A stretch of 64,000 nucleotides of DNA, taken from assembly GCF_002201475.1 (NCBI RefSeq), contig NZ_CP021422.1, positions 1,860,001 through 1,924,000 of the forward strand, in the 5' to 3' direction. Source of the stretch: Acutalibacter muris. Lineage in GTDB: Bacteria > Bacillota > Clostridia > Oscillospirales > Acutalibacteraceae. The notes below the pieces were generated by a model, which was not told where the DNA came from, made no database searches, and saw nothing but the letters and a program-made list of their open reading frames with translations. Below, one piece after another: positions 42,787-52,483 of this stretch. Within the stretch, counting starts at the first letter, position 1; every line of letters starts with the position of its first letter. The translations under genes were made by a program, and so were the position numbers.

Positions 42787-43021
42787 CCGCCCCATCCTCC
42801 CTATCCAGCATGGCGAAGAATTCCGCCGCAGTACCCTCAAAGTGCTGGCCGGAGCCAGTGCGAATCATCTCGTTCACTTCTTCCAGAGCGGCAACTGTTG
42901 TGGCATTGGGAACCTCGTCAGTTTCGCCGGCAGATAAGCCTTGTAGATAGCCCACCACATAGGCCATCTTATAATCGGGAATTTTTTCAAGCAGCGCTAT
43001 GGCTTTCTCTCTCTCGCTCAT
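42779..43021 (-). CDS. Antitoxin partner of the YafQ-type toxin
   Basis: 80 residues: N-terminal helices (EREKAIALLEKIPDYKMAYV), acidic middle and C-terminus (GTAAEFFAMLDREDGADA). GGAGG precedes the start. Its place upstream of and overlapping the toxin gives the role; the sequence is not a classical RelB/DinJ. Confidence 0.75.
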   Translation of the reverse strand: MSEREKAIALLEKIPDYKMAYVVGYLQGLSAGETDEVPNATTVAALEEVNEMIRTGSGQHFEGTAAEFFAMLDREDGADA

Positions 43022-43105
43022 GGTTATGACCTCCTGGTAGCTTCTTTTCGTTAGTATAGCACATTTTCAGCGACTGCGCAAGAGGGTTTGAAAAGCTGTT
43101 TTGAG

Positions 43106-43123
43106 TTCAACAAAAATTCAACT
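43106..43123. other. Arm-type repeats of element B, right end
   Basis: TTCAAC (43106) and ATTCAACT (43116), matching the repeats at 31919-31975. Confidence 0.5.
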
Positions 43124-43166
43124 CCGTTACAAGAATCCGCAAAATCAGGCGATACGGTACAAAACG

Positions 43167-43213
43167 GTAAAGTGCCAAAACCCTAGTGTTTTCTAGGCGT
43201 TTTGGCACTTTAC
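43167..43213. terminator. Long hairpin near the right end of element B
   Basis: Arms of about 20 bp (GTAAAGTGCCAAAAC..CTAG and its near-perfect complement) with a 5-base loop. No T run. It could stop transcription towards the att site or hold an integrase site. Confidence 0.5.
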
Positions 43214-43241
43214 AGAACGGTACGTTACGGTTTGAGGTGAA

Positions 43242-43290
<49 letters not shown>

Positions 43291-43291
43291 T

Positions 43292-43317
43292 CCCCGGAAA
43301 CTCTAGGGTTTCCGGGG
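43292..43317 (+). terminator. Terminator of the tRNA copy (element B / C junction)
   Basis: CCCCGGAAAC / GTTTCCGGGG, same stem as at 13304. Confidence 0.75.
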
Positions 43318-43352
43318 ATTCTCTTTTGTGTTTTTCCTTATTTTCCCTTGCC

Positions 43353-43371
43353 TGACCCATTCGCTGACCCA
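43353..43371 (+). other. Integrase arm-type repeats, left end of element C
   Basis: TGACCCA at 43353 and 43365, same spacing and flank as in element A. Confidence 0.55.
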
Positions 43372-43394
43372 TACGGGGAAACGACCGGGTACTT

Positions 43395-44543
43395 CTAAAC
43401 ACTGCCGGATAGTAAGTTGCCCATCGTCCGGGCCGCCTCCTTCTGTGCGGCGGTTGTGACGTGGGCGTAGGTGTCCAGGGTGAACCCTGCCGAGTAGTGG
43501 CCCAGCATACCGGAGACCGTCTTGATGTCAACACCGTTTTGGAGTGCCAGGGTCGAAAACGTGTGGCGGAGGTCGTGGAACCGTATCTTGGGTAGCCCCG
43601 CCCTCTCGAGCACTCGATGTAGCATATGCAGGACGCTGTCGGGCGAAATCGGCCCGCCGTTTGGCGAGGGAAACACATACTCACCAGCCACTTTGCTCCT
43701 CTGCTCTTTGAGGATTTCTACCGCGTCTGCCCCGATGGACAGCGTGCGGTAGGAATTTTTTGTTTTCAGCGGAGCCTCTACCACCTCTCCGTCGATTCTG
43801 GCTACCTGTCGTTTCACTTGGATTATGCCTGTTTCTAAGTTGATGTCATCCCACTTTAGGCCCAACAGTTCGCCCCGGCGTAAGCCTGTCGCTAACTCCA
43901 GGTAGTACATCTCGAACACACCACTGTTCTTTGCCTCTCGGAAGAAGGCGGATAGTTGGTCGGCGGTCAGCGTTTTCATCTCTTGGTGCTCTACCTTTGG
44001 TAGGGCGCAACCGTCTGTTGGATTAGTGGTAATGAGTTTCTGGCTTTTGGCTAACTCCATCGCTGACGAAATCACCTGATTTATGTTCCGCACAGTTTTC
44101 GCGCTCAAACCGTTGGGCTGTTGCTTGGATTCTGTACGCTCTACCCTGCCGCTGGTCAACAGTTTTCTGTAAAGTGCCTGCACTTCCAGCGTTGTTAGCT
44201 TGCCGAGAGGTATTCTGCCGATACTTGGCTTGATGTGATTTTCAATATAACCCTTGTATGTTTTGTGCGAGGACGGGCGCACCTTGATTTTAGCGTAGTT
44301 CTCAAACCACACGTCCATCCATTGGCCTACCGTATACTGGCCTGCTTTGACGATATCCAAGCCCTTGTTGTCCTCAATGGCTCTGGCCAGCTTTTCTTTG
44401 ACCTCAGCCTGGGTTTTCCCAAGCACGTTCTTATAAATCACCTTGCCGGACTCAGAATCGCGGCCTGCGGTATAGCGCCCCTCCCACCGACCGTCCTTGC
44501 GCTTGCGTATGTTGCCCTCGCCATTTGCTCTGCGTTTTGCCAT
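43395..44543 (-). CDS. Tyrosine site-specific integrase, element C
   Basis: 382 residues, same architecture as the element A integrase (RRGELLGLKW, HDLRH, LGH, LDTYAHV). Differences are scattered along the protein, so the two genes diverged before the adjoining mobilization block became identical. Start chosen at MAKRRANGEGN after AAGGAGG. Reads towards the att site at 43242. Confidence 0.95.
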   Translation of the reverse strand: MAKRRANGEGNIRKRKDGRWEGRYTAGRDSESGKVIYKNVLGKTQAEVKEKLARAIEDNKGLDIVKAGQYTVGQWMDVWFENYAKIKVRPSSHKTYKGYIENHIKPSIGRIPLGKLTTLEVQALYRKLLTSGRVERTESKQQPNGLSAKTVRNINQVISSAMELAKSQKLITTNPTDGCALPKVEHQEMKTLTADQLSAFFREAKNSGVFEMYYLELATGLRRGELLGLKWDDINLETGIIQVKRQVARIDGEVVEAPLKTKNSYRTLSIGADAVEILKEQRSKVAGEYVFPSPNGGPISPDSVLHMLHRVLERAGLPKIRFHDLRHTFSTLALQNGVDIKTVSGMLGHYSAGFTLDTYAHVTTAAQKEAARTMGNLLSGSV

Positions 44544-44640
44544 ATCTTGGCCTCCTTTCTGACTACCAACACTACCACATAGCCCCCGCGTATGTCCACT
44601 GACATTTTTCTTACTTTTTCTGGTTTCGCCCAAAACCCTT

Positions 44641-44667
44641 TTCTTTGTTTATGCAACGCAAATTTTG
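44641..44667 (+). repeat. Module-boundary repeat copy 7 (integrase | core, element C)
   Basis: Identical to copy 4 with its flanks. Confidence 0.8.
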
Positions 44668-44672
44668 AGGGC

Positions 44673-46022
44673 CTACATCCTCATTGAATAACTCTCATCA
44701 TCTATATCCGGCTGAACACCACGCTCAGTTTTCAGCCCATGCGCCGCCTTCTTCTGCTCGATTTCACTCCTAAGCTTGCTGTCAATCTGAGTATTCAGCC
44801 GGGACAGTTTTTTCTCATAACTATTTGAGATTATCTTACACATCGCGTTGACCACCGACCTCATTGCTGACCCTACGTCGTAACTGTGCGTGGGTTCTGC
44901 CTCCATTATCCTCATAGCCAGCGCCGCACTCCTGACGATTACATTCTTAATACTGCGAAACTCAGGGTTATCCTCCAGCGAAATATCCAGCCCCTTCTTC
45001 TCAAAATATAGTGATAATTTTTCTCGGTTGACCTTATTCCATTCTGAGTTCAGCCTTGCAATGCCCTCGTCTTTTGCAAGCTCAGCTACAATTTTGTTGA
45101 CAGTATCCTTAACATCCTTCGGCAGATAACCATACTGCTTTCGCCCTTTGCAGGTCTTTAGCTGTGAAGCCAGTTTCAGAAACAACATCTCCACTTCAGA
45201 AGTGGGCGCACATGAGTCGCGGATTTTCGTAAGCAGCTTTTCTATTTCCTCCCGGCTCTCCTTCTTCAACCGGTCGCGGAGGTCTGTTTCCATCGAGAAT
45301 AGCTTGTACTGCTCCAACCGGAAGATGTCGTTGCCCAGCGCACTCCGCAGCGAATCTATCCCCTTTTTCGTCAGCCAACCCTGTTTAGCGTCCCTGGAAT
45401 AGACCAGCAAGTGCATATGTGGGTGGTGTGTGGTATTGTGAAATGCTCCATACCACTGCAGGTTACTGATGTCGATTTTCTGAGCCTCGGCCAACTCGGT
45501 GACATTGCGCCGCACCAATTCACGCCATGCCTCGGCCCTGTTATAGCCCAACCGCTCCGCATCCTCACGGTGTAAGCTGATGACGTGTGTCCAGATGATG
45601 CCCTTGTGCTGGCCCACTTCCTCGGCGACCGAATCCAAATCTATTTTGTCATCGGTCTGACTAAAAAGGCCATGACTTCCAAGCTTTTCCACCCCATGGC
45701 ACTCTGCCATATAGCTGACCAGCTTGTCCAGTTCGCCAATGCGGTCAGCGTTGCGCTCAATAAAAGCATCGATGAACTCGCTTGTGTTGCTCCTGGTGGG
45801 AGAACTCTCGTAGTCATGGTACTCACCATAGTCCTTGGCAGACGAGTCAAACTTGAGTATGTCCTGCACTAATCGTTGCTGACGAACAGTGGCAGGAGCG
45901 TTGTCAATGCCCTCAGCTACCTTTTCCACCCCCTCACGAGTACCCATATATTTCACAAGATTTGTCGCCGAGCGTTTCGGAGAGTTCCGCATATACCTGC
46001 TGGTAACAATTATTTTTGCCAT
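44673..46022 (-). CDS. MobP-type (probably MobP3) relaxase, element C
   Basis: 449 residues, identical to the relaxase of element A over the whole length. HUH cluster HHPHMH and TSRYM present. The start overlaps the MobC-like stop. The identity reaches from the integrase start region through most of the MobC-like gene, while genes on both sides differ. Confidence 0.9.
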   Translation of the reverse strand: MAKIIVTSRYMRNSPKRSATNLVKYMGTREGVEKVAEGIDNAPATVRQQRLVQDILKFDSSAKDYGEYHDYESSPTRSNTSEFIDAFIERNADRIGELDKLVSYMAECHGVEKLGSHGLFSQTDDKIDLDSVAEEVGQHKGIIWTHVISLHREDAERLGYNRAEAWRELVRRNVTELAEAQKIDISNLQWYGAFHNTTHHPHMHLLVYSRDAKQGWLTKKGIDSLRSALGNDIFRLEQYKLFSMETDLRDRLKKESREEIEKLLTKIRDSCAPTSEVEMLFLKLASQLKTCKGRKQYGYLPKDVKDTVNKIVAELAKDEGIARLNSEWNKVNREKLSLYFEKKGLDISLEDNPEFRSIKNVIVRSAALAMRIMEAEPTHSYDVGSAMRSVVNAMCKIISNSYEKKLSRLNTQIDSKLRSEIEQKKAAHGLKTERGVQPDIDDESYSMRM

Positions 46023-46024
46023 AA

Positions 46025-46432
46025 TCAGTCGCCCCCGTTCTGCCACTCATCGGCATCCTCAAAGGTCAGAATCCCATTTGTCCGCGCTACTTCCTGGGCA
46101 ACATTGAGCCGCACCGTGTCCAGAGATTCATCGGAAATATCATTGACCGCCGCCGTGATATTGCTGTTGATTCCAATTTCCACCGCCAGCTTGAACAGTA
46201 TTTCGCACACATCTCTGCCGAGGGAACGCACCTCGCTCTTGATTGCCCCTGCCAACATCGGAGCCAAGTAATTGATGTTTTTCTGCTGCCTGAGATAACC
46301 GATGTAGAACTCAATCGCCTTGCAAACGAAGTCCCCTTTCGAGGTGGCGTTTGCCGCCGCCAGCATTTCCTCTATTTCCGCGACCATCGATGGCCGCATC
46401 CAGTACGCATATTTTTGCTTTTTCTCGCTCAA
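46025..46432 (-). CDS. Relaxosome accessory protein (MobC-like), element C
   Basis: 135 residues, same protein as in element A; at the DNA level the first silent differences appear near its 5' end (about 46375-46420), marking the edge of the identical block. Role as for the element A copy. Confidence 0.75.
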   Translation of the reverse strand: MSEKKQKYAYWMRPSMVAEIEEMLAAANATSKGDFVCKAIEFYIGYLRQQKNINYLAPMLAGAIKSEVRSLGRDVCEILFKLAVEIGINSNITAAVNDISDESLDTVRLNVAQEVARTNGILTFEDADEWQNGGD

Positions 46433-46437
46433 AAGCG

Positions 46438-46558
46438 CTCCTTTCCGACCGACCCCTGATTTCAGAGGCCGGTAATCCCTGATTTTTCCCCAACGACCGG
46501 CTCTGCCGGACGATGTGAACCGCGCGGTAGACCCCGCGCTTTAACCTGCTTGTCTTTT
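46438..46558. other. Candidate oriT, element C
   Basis: CCGGC-TCT-GCCGG (46497-46509) and GCGCGG/CCGCGC around TAGACC (46522-46539). Nearly identical to element A here, then divergent up to the next gene at 46755. Confidence 0.55.
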
Positions 46559-46754
46559 TGACGGTTTTCTGTAGCCTGTTCTGCTGGATAAAGTTGCAAC
46601 CCTTTGCATATTGGGGGACGGTTTCCACCCCACGGATACCGCCCTCATAAATCGCTACAAATGCCCTCACACGGCGTTCTGGGCCTGCCCTCGTCTTGTT
46701 CCTCGAGAGCGGCCTCGGTTCGCTTAACACGGCCTTCACAGGGACCACAAACGC

Positions 46755-47117
46755 CTACCTTGATGTCTGGCACTCGTTGTGGTACTTGACTGCCCCATAA
46801 ATGGGGAGGATCGTGAAAATCAAGTTGCCATTCCGAACCTGCCCACTCTCAGATTCGTACTTTGTAGGCTCCGTCAGTATGAGCGTTTTGTACTCCAACT
46901 CCCGCACATATTTCCGCACAGTGTTCTCGCTCATGCCCACCGCTCTGCCAATAGTTTTGTAGCTTGGCCAGCACTGATACGACTTTCTGTCCTCACAAAA
47001 CATGAGGTAGGCGTAGACAGTCAGTTCACCTGCTGACAATCCTAAAGTGAAAATAGCGTTAGGCAGAGGAAAGAAATTCTTTGCTCCGCTGCATGACGTT
47101 CTCAAGAAATTACTCAT
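46755..47117 (-). CDS. Helix-turn-helix protein of the mobilization core, element C
   Basis: 120 residues; SYKTIGRAVGMSENTVRKYV helix-turn-helix. Closer to the element 0 copy than to the element A copy in this motif, a hint of mosaic history. Overlaps the excisionase-like gene by 4 bases. Confidence 0.75.
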   Translation of the reverse strand: MSNFLRTSCSGAKNFFPLPNAIFTLGLSAGELTVYAYLMFCEDRKSYQCWPSYKTIGRAVGMSENTVRKYVRELEYKTLILTEPTKYESESGQVRNGNLIFTILPIYGAVKYHNECQTSR

Positions 47118-47326
47118 ATTGCATTACCTCCTGTTTGGCTCTCGACCCACGAAAGAAATTTCTCCTTGGGAACCACCAGGCGCGAACCGATTCTCAGCAC
47201 AGGAAAGTCTTCCTGGTGCAGCAACTCATAGGCCCCCGCAACTGAAATCCCCAAAATTTCTGCCACTGTTTTCGCGTTGAGAAACAGTGGCAGTTCATCA
47301 TAGCTTTTGAACTTTGATTGAACCAC
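47114..47326 (-). CDS. Excisionase-family HTH protein, element C
   Basis: 70 residues, GTG start after AGGAGGTGCGGA as in element A. An open frame continues 32 codons upstream, but without a binding site and against the promoter, so the shorter form is used. AlpA-like HTH and wing as in the other copies. Confidence 0.75.
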   Translation of the reverse strand: MVQSKFKSYDELPLFLNAKTVAEILGISVAGAYELLHQEDFPVLRIGSRLVVPKEKFLSWVESQTGGNAI

Positions 47327-47412
47327 TCCGCACCTCCTAAAAAACATCTTGACTTTTTCGGCCGTCTGTTGTAGACTTATTCTTACTGTGAGTTTAATTC
47401 CTCGACCGTCTA

Positions 47413-47441
47413 ATGGTAACACATGGCAATACGTTTGTTAA
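47413..47441 (-). promoter_or_regulatory. Promoter of the leftward mobilization operon, element C
   Basis: Minus-strand TTAACA, 17 bases, TACCAT; one base weaker in -35 than elements 0 and A. Confidence 0.6.
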
Positions 47442-47489
47442 GGACAATTTCAAAAATACTTTTAACTTTCTAAGCAAGGAGCAATCAAA

Positions 47490-48458
47490 ATGGCTGACTA
47501 CCTGTTCTACACCTACTTTGAAGATGGCCGCGAATATTTCGTCTACAAGGATTTGACGTTTGAGCGCTCGCACAAAAAAGAAAAGGACTTCCCATTTCTG
47601 GAAAGCCTTTTGCGGTTTACCTATTTGGACATCTGGCCGATGGAAGGTCTGTTTAAGGAAATGGACAAGGCTCTGCTGAATTTCTATCGGGAACGCGACT
47701 TTGATTCGCAGGCTGCTGTGATGAGTACTCTGGAGGAGCTTGCAAAGAAGCACATCTACTTCGAGTTTTTGCGTCTCGACTGGCAGTCACGGTTCCGCAA
47801 TGCGGAGCACCATCCTGACGATGTTCAAGAGATTCTCCCGCACAAGCAGCTGCGGCACATCCCCAGCGACCTGGACACTCTGCAAAAACAAATCATGCGC
47901 CTGTTCGAGGACGTGTTGGACATCGATGACGTCAAGAAGAAACCTGTGCAAGAAAAACTACAAGCTTACCTTGATAAGGAGAAAAGAGAATCACTCTATG
48001 CCTACCAGTTCAGACCGATCTCTACCACCTATGAGCGAACCGGCAACGGTACTTTTACCGAGGTGCTGCACCCAACCTCTCTTTCCGACCTAGTGGAGTT
48101 CTCCCTCCGCGAGTGCGTCAAGCGTGAACAGCGTATGCGTATCTGCTCCTACTGCGGCAAGTATTTTGCGATTCCACGGCGCAACACGGCGGAGTTCTGC
48201 AATCTGACGGTTGACGAGAACGGGCACACTTGCAGAGAAGTCGGCGCGGTAAAACGCTGGGCGGAGAAGAAAAATTCAGACGAGCTGTTCAAGGAGTACC
48301 GTCGGGAGTACAAGAAACGCTTTAACTGGATAAAGGCCGGGAAGATAAGCCCCGGAGCGTTCTATGCTTGGAGCGCCACGGCAAAGGGCACGCGTGACGA
48401 GTGCGCTGCTGGTAAGATGGACTTTGATGACTTCAAGGAGTGGCTGGCGAAATCGTAA
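47490..48458 (+). CDS. DUF6076 protein of the mobilization core, element C
   Basis: 322 residues. C-terminal zinc-site region (CSYCGKYFAIPRRNTAEFC) practically unchanged from elements 0 and A; the middle (about residues 105-120) varies and is one residue shorter. Stop 6 bases before module repeat copy 8. Confidence 0.75.
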   Translation: MADYLFYTYFEDGREYFVYKDLTFERSHKKEKDFPFLESLLRFTYLDIWPMEGLFKEMDKALLNFYRERDFDSQAAVMSTLEELAKKHIYFEFLRLDWQSRFRNAEHHPDDVQEILPHKQLRHIPSDLDTLQKQIMRLFEDVLDIDDVKKKPVQEKLQAYLDKEKRESLYAYQFRPISTTYERTGNGTFTEVLHPTSLSDLVEFSLRECVKREQRMRICSYCGKYFAIPRRNTAEFCNLTVDENGHTCREVGAVKRWAEKKNSDELFKEYRREYKKRFNWIKAGKISPGAFYAWSATAKGTRDECAAGKMDFDDFKEWLAKS

Positions 48459-48464
48459 ATCGTA

Positions 48465-48490
48465 TTCTTTGTTTAGCGGCGCAGTTTTTG
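48465..48490 (+). repeat. Module-boundary repeat copy 8 (core | cargo, element C)
   Basis: TTCTTTGTTTAGCGGC then GCAGTTTTTG. Starts 6 bases after the DUF6076 stop. The 240 bases that follow, up to 48732, are AT-rich and hold no gene I can see. Confidence 0.8.
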
Positions 48491-48732
48491 ATATCACATC
48501 ATTCCAGTTTCGTTCTTGTCGAAAAACCTCGATAATATCGTGAAATCACTAAATGCTCTTAGATTGCATCTCTCCGCTTCATGCTCAGGAAAATAATCTT
48601 GTACTCTCAATGTCAGCAACTTATACTTGTTCTGAACTTTGGCCTCCCTTATGCCGCTCACAACGTAAAAGGTTCTGAAGTCCTATGTTTTATTCTGAAA
48701 TAAAAATTTAATAACGTCGCAACACCATCATC

Positions 48733-49524
48733 TTACCCTCTCCCAAAAGCAAAGTGAAAAATATTGTACCCATTAACTATAAGGATAATCAACATCAGCG
48801 CCATCAACAATCGCTCAACCGCCCGGTTATCCATCCGCCTGCTCATAGCCGCTCCTAACAAAGCGCCGCCTACACCTCCTGCAACCATCAGGGTCAACTG
48901 GTGCCAAGCGAAATATGGCACGTTCTGTTGGCATAGAGCACTGGCTAAGCTGGCCGCCTGTGAAAATAGTATGATAAAAATTGAGTTCTTCGCCGCCGTT
49001 TTTGCATCCATTGAGAACAACAGAAACAGTAGCGCTACATTCATCGGCCCGCCCCCGATACCAAGGAAGGACGATACCATTCCAAGCCCCAGGCCCGCCA
49101 ATCCGCATACCTGCAGATTTTCCAAACGGTATGATGGTAGGCAATCCCGCTTGACAGTATAGATCCACACCAGCACCGTTAAAGCCAGCAACAACGCCGA
49201 CTGGCAGAGTCCCAGCACATTCTCGTCCGCACTGGATTTTATCAGTTCAAACAGCCATTTTCCTATCAGTCCGCCTACGGCCGCTCCCGCGGCCAATGGC
49301 ATAGTGGTACGGATCTGCAGTTTTACCCCATTACCCCGGCTTTTTAGAAGTGACACTACGGACATTGCCAGTACCGTACAGCCTGACAAAAAGCTGATTG
49401 TAGACACTGGGAGGACATTCAACGCATCCAGCACCGGCTTAATAATAACCCCGCCCCCAAAGCCTGCCACAGAGCCGAGCCCTGAGGCAATCAGGCATAC
49501 CAAAAGCATTACGAGTTCGGTCAT
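48733..49524 (-). CDS. TauE/SafE-family anion exporter
   Basis: 263 residues with about eight membrane segments; N-terminal ASGLGSVAGFGGGVIIKPVL and central GLGMVSSFLGIGGGPMNVAL are the two repeated TauE/SafE (DUF81) motifs. The family exports sulfite, sulfoacetate or similar anions. Start overlaps the maturase stop by 4 bases. Next to sulfatase genes it probably expels sulfate or sulfite set free from glycans (inference). Confidence 0.9.
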   Translation of the reverse strand: MTELVMLLVCLIASGLGSVAGFGGGVIIKPVLDALNVLPVSTISFLSGCTVLAMSVVSLLKSRGNGVKLQIRTTMPLAAGAAVGGLIGKWLFELIKSSADENVLGLCQSALLLALTVLVWIYTVKRDCLPSYRLENLQVCGLAGLGLGMVSSFLGIGGGPMNVALLFLLFSMDAKTAAKNSIFIILFSQAASLASALCQQNVPYFAWHQLTLMVAGGVGGALLGAAMSRRMDNRAVERLLMALMLIILIVNGYNIFHFAFGRG

Positions 49525-50648
49525 CTGAATCTCTCCATTTCCGCTTTTTGAATTGTCCGTGCCATCTCCTGCAACCTTGGCAACGCATATCCGAAGAACT
49601 CCTTATAAGCCATGCAAAAGTAATTCTCGGACCCATCCAACGGCTCCCGATCCCGCCTACAGCCTCCCCGGCAGACAGAACCAAACCGACACCCCCGGCA
49701 CTTCTCGTTCTCTGAACGGCCTTCTGTCAGAAACCGCCTTGCCGTTTCAGATTCAATGAGCTCCCGAAAGTCCTGCTCCCGGATATTTCCAAGCTTCCAT
49801 TGATCCAGGCAGTAGAAATCACATGGGTATACAGAGCCGTCTGCTTCAATCACGTTTTGTATTGCGCACTGCCCAGAAAGCCCACAGCTCTCCGGCCTAT
49901 GGCCCATCAGCATACCCACCAAGTTCTCAAAATAGCGGATGTATATGAACTTTCCCTGGGTCACATCTCTGTACCACAGGTCAAACAGGATTTTCAGGAA
50001 CTTAGCGTATTTCTCCGGAGTCAGGAAGTACGATGAAACGCCTCGCTCCGCCTCCAGCGGATCTAAACATGGGATATACTGCTGGTAAAGCAGATCAGAG
50101 CGTCGGTAAAAATTGTAAATTTTGGTAATACTGTCCGCCGTGAGATTTGTGACTACCGTAAGCACGTTGAAATCCACCTTATGTGCTGAGAGCTTTTGGG
50201 CCGCCTGCAGTACCCGATTAAAGGTACCCCTGCCCTCCAGATCCAAACGGTTGCCGTCGTGTACGTTCTTGGTTCCATCCAGGGAGAGTCCCACTAAAAA
50301 GTGGTTGTCATGCAAAAACTTTGCCCATCTATTGTCAATCAGCATACCGTTGGTCTGTATCGCATTAGAAATCTGCACATTATGTACATTGTATCTTTTC
50401 TGTAGCTCCACGACCTTATGGTAAAAATCAAGCCCGCGAAGCGTAGGCTCTCCCCCCTGGAAACCAAAGGTACATTGAACCGTAGCATATTCCAGAGCCT
50501 TCTTTATAAGTATTTCCAGTGTTTCTTCAGACATAAAGCCATAAGAAAATGTCTCTCGATTCACCTGCTCGTCGTGATAGAAACAGTATTGGCAGCGCAT
50601 ATTGCACCCGCCGGAGGAGGGCTTTATCAGCAGGCTTAACGAGGGCAT
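49521..50648 (-). CDS. Anaerobic sulfatase-maturating enzyme (radical SAM)
   Basis: 375 residues. Radical-SAM motif CNMRCQYC (Cys15, Cys19, Cys22) with the following FGFQGGEPTLRGL. C-terminal SPASM region with about seven Cys (CGLSGQC; YPCDFYC; CRGCRFGSVCRGGC). It oxidises the active-site Cys of sulfatases to formylglycine without oxygen. The partner sulfatases, both Cys type, are in the same cargo. Overlaps the sulfatase gene by 13 bases. Confidence 0.95.
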   Translation of the reverse strand: MPSLSLLIKPSSGGCNMRCQYCFYHDEQVNRETFSYGFMSEETLEILIKKALEYATVQCTFGFQGGEPTLRGLDFYHKVVELQKRYNVHNVQISNAIQTNGMLIDNRWAKFLHDNHFLVGLSLDGTKNVHDGNRLDLEGRGTFNRVLQAAQKLSAHKVDFNVLTVVTNLTADSITKIYNFYRRSDLLYQQYIPCLDPLEAERGVSSYFLTPEKYAKFLKILFDLWYRDVTQGKFIYIRYFENLVGMLMGHRPESCGLSGQCAIQNVIEADGSVYPCDFYCLDQWKLGNIREQDFRELIESETARRFLTEGRSENEKCRGCRFGSVCRGGCRRDREPLDGSENYFCMAYKEFFGYALPRLQEMARTIQKAEMERFR

Positions 50649-52075
50649 TTGGCACCCCTTTCTGCAAGTGTCGCCGTCCGAATAATCAGGCGATCCTCAA
50701 CCCAATTCTTTTCATAATAGCTGGAGCTTTCAAAGGTATCGCTGATTTTTTTCATCTCGGCAAGCATTTTCTCTCTAAGTTCCTCTGCTATATGCGCATA
50801 CCCCGGGGCATTTATCAGGTTTTTCATTTGCATTGGGTCGTGAATATTATCGAAAAGCAGCTCCTGCCCGTCGGACTTGTACACAGCATATGTGTACTCC
50901 TTAGTCCGGAATGCCCGCCACTCGTGACCGTCCTCCCAGGCGGCAGTGGCCCCGGTTCCCATCATCAGCGCGCCCTCCGGCTCTGCCCCGCCTTGCCCCA
51001 GAAGTGCCTTGCTGTAATCCTGCCCTTCCACTTCAGAGGGTACTGGCAGGCCCATCATGGTAAGAAGTGTCGGCATAATATCTACGGTGTTCAAGCAGAT
51101 GTCACTGCTCCCACCTGTCAGTCCGGCGGCCTTATAGCGCATGAAGAAGGGTACCCTGACAGCCTCCTCATAGAAGATATTCTTCGCCCGACGGCCGTGG
51201 GCCCCAAACAGCTCGCCGTGGTCAGATGTGAATATAATGATACTGTTCTCATCCAGCCCCATGCGTCGTATCTCCTCCAGCAGTCTGCTTATATTGCTGT
51301 CCAGATTTGCTGTCATTGCATAGTAGACCCTCATCCACTCCGTAAGCTCCTTCCGCTCCCTTGGAGAGAGCTTGGCCCAGTCGTCCGCATGAGGGTCGTT
51401 ATCCGGGAGATAGTTTTCAGGCAGGGTAAACTCCGTATCACGGAACCTGTCAAGGTACTCTCCGGGCACATTCTCGGGAACCCAGGGGTCGTGAGGCGTA
51501 CCAAGGGACAGGAAGAGTGCGAAGGGTTTCTCCCCTTCCTTCAAGTCCTTCAGGCACTCAATGGCCATATCCGTCTGGGCGTCAGGCTCATAGCCGGAAA
51601 CATAGTGCTTTTCCGGGCTGTTCAGATGGTAGTAGGCTGCGGCGCCATAATAATTGTGGTGAAAATTGTACCCGGCGAACAGTCCGTCAAAGCCCAGACG
51701 GTCTGGGCCTTTCGGTATATATGAGTTCTTGGGGTCATAGTGGTTGCCGAGTTCTGCGGCGTACATATGCCACTTTCCGATATATGCTGTTTCATACCCG
51801 CCGTCATTAAGCACATGGGCGAAACAGCGGTGGTTGGTGTTCATGCGTATCTCGTTGATAACCATGCCAGTACTGGTCGTATACTTGCCGGTAAATAAGC
51901 TAGCCCGATACGGCGCACATACAGGATGGCCGGACACTGCGTTGCACAGCTCAAGACTCCGCTCCGAGAAGGCGTCAATACCTGGTGTCTGAGCCAGTGC
52001 ATCTCCGTGGCACCCTAGGCTGTTCCAGCGAAGCTGGTCCGCAAAAACATAGATCAGGTTAGGCTTCTTACTCAT
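50636..52075 (-). CDS. Cys-type sulfatase 1
   Basis: 479 residues from MSKKPNLIYVFADQ; GGAGG stands 7 bases ahead, an earlier Met (7 codons) overlaps it. Metal-binding VFADQ, signature CAPYRASLFTGK (Cys53 is the formylglycine precursor), and TSDHGELFGAHG. No signal peptide, so it acts in the cytoplasm on imported sulfated sugars. First gene of the sulfatase-maturase-exporter operon. Confidence 0.95.
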   Translation of the reverse strand: MSKKPNLIYVFADQLRWNSLGCHGDALAQTPGIDAFSERSLELCNAVSGHPVCAPYRASLFTGKYTTSTGMVINEIRMNTNHRCFAHVLNDGGYETAYIGKWHMYAAELGNHYDPKNSYIPKGPDRLGFDGLFAGYNFHHNYYGAAAYYHLNSPEKHYVSGYEPDAQTDMAIECLKDLKEGEKPFALFLSLGTPHDPWVPENVPGEYLDRFRDTEFTLPENYLPDNDPHADDWAKLSPRERKELTEWMRVYYAMTANLDSNISRLLEEIRRMGLDENSIIIFTSDHGELFGAHGRRAKNIFYEEAVRVPFFMRYKAAGLTGGSSDICLNTVDIMPTLLTMMGLPVPSEVEGQDYSKALLGQGGAEPEGALMMGTGATAAWEDGHEWRAFRTKEYTYAVYKSDGQELLFDNIHDPMQMKNLINAPGYAHIAEELREKMLAEMKKISDTFESSSYYEKNWVEDRLIIRTATLAERGAKCPR

Positions 52076-52139
52076 TTTGCTGTCCTCCATTTTCATATTT
52101 CAAGTGTGCCGCCGGGGCTGTCCCAGCGGCTTTACTGTC

Positions 52140-52168
52140 ATTATACACATTAGCAAAGCTTTTGTACA
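52140..52168 (-). promoter_or_regulatory. Promoter of the sulfatase-maturase operon
   Basis: Minus-strand TGTACA, 17 bases, TATAAT. The rest of the 400-base divergent gap (to 52483) should hold the rightward transporter promoter, which I could not fix with confidence. Confidence 0.55.
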
Positions 52169-52483
52169 TACTCATAATCCCTGCAAACTGGGGCTTTTCA
52201 CCCCACGGAGCCGGGATTTTTTCATTATGCGCTTTTTTTCACTCCACGTTGGCTGTGCTCTGTTTTGCCCAATATGTGCTACAACCTTGTCTTCTTTGCC
52301 CTGCCTGCGTCCTTCCCATAACGTCAAAATGAAAAAATGCATTCTCCAATGAAATTGCCTTACCGCGTTATGAAATTATGCTTATTGCCCCTTGCTTTTG
52401 TCTATAGACTCCCGCAACAGACAAGTGTACAATGTGTTTCAAGGACGAAACTATACAAAATTCACACAAGGAGGGTATTGCAC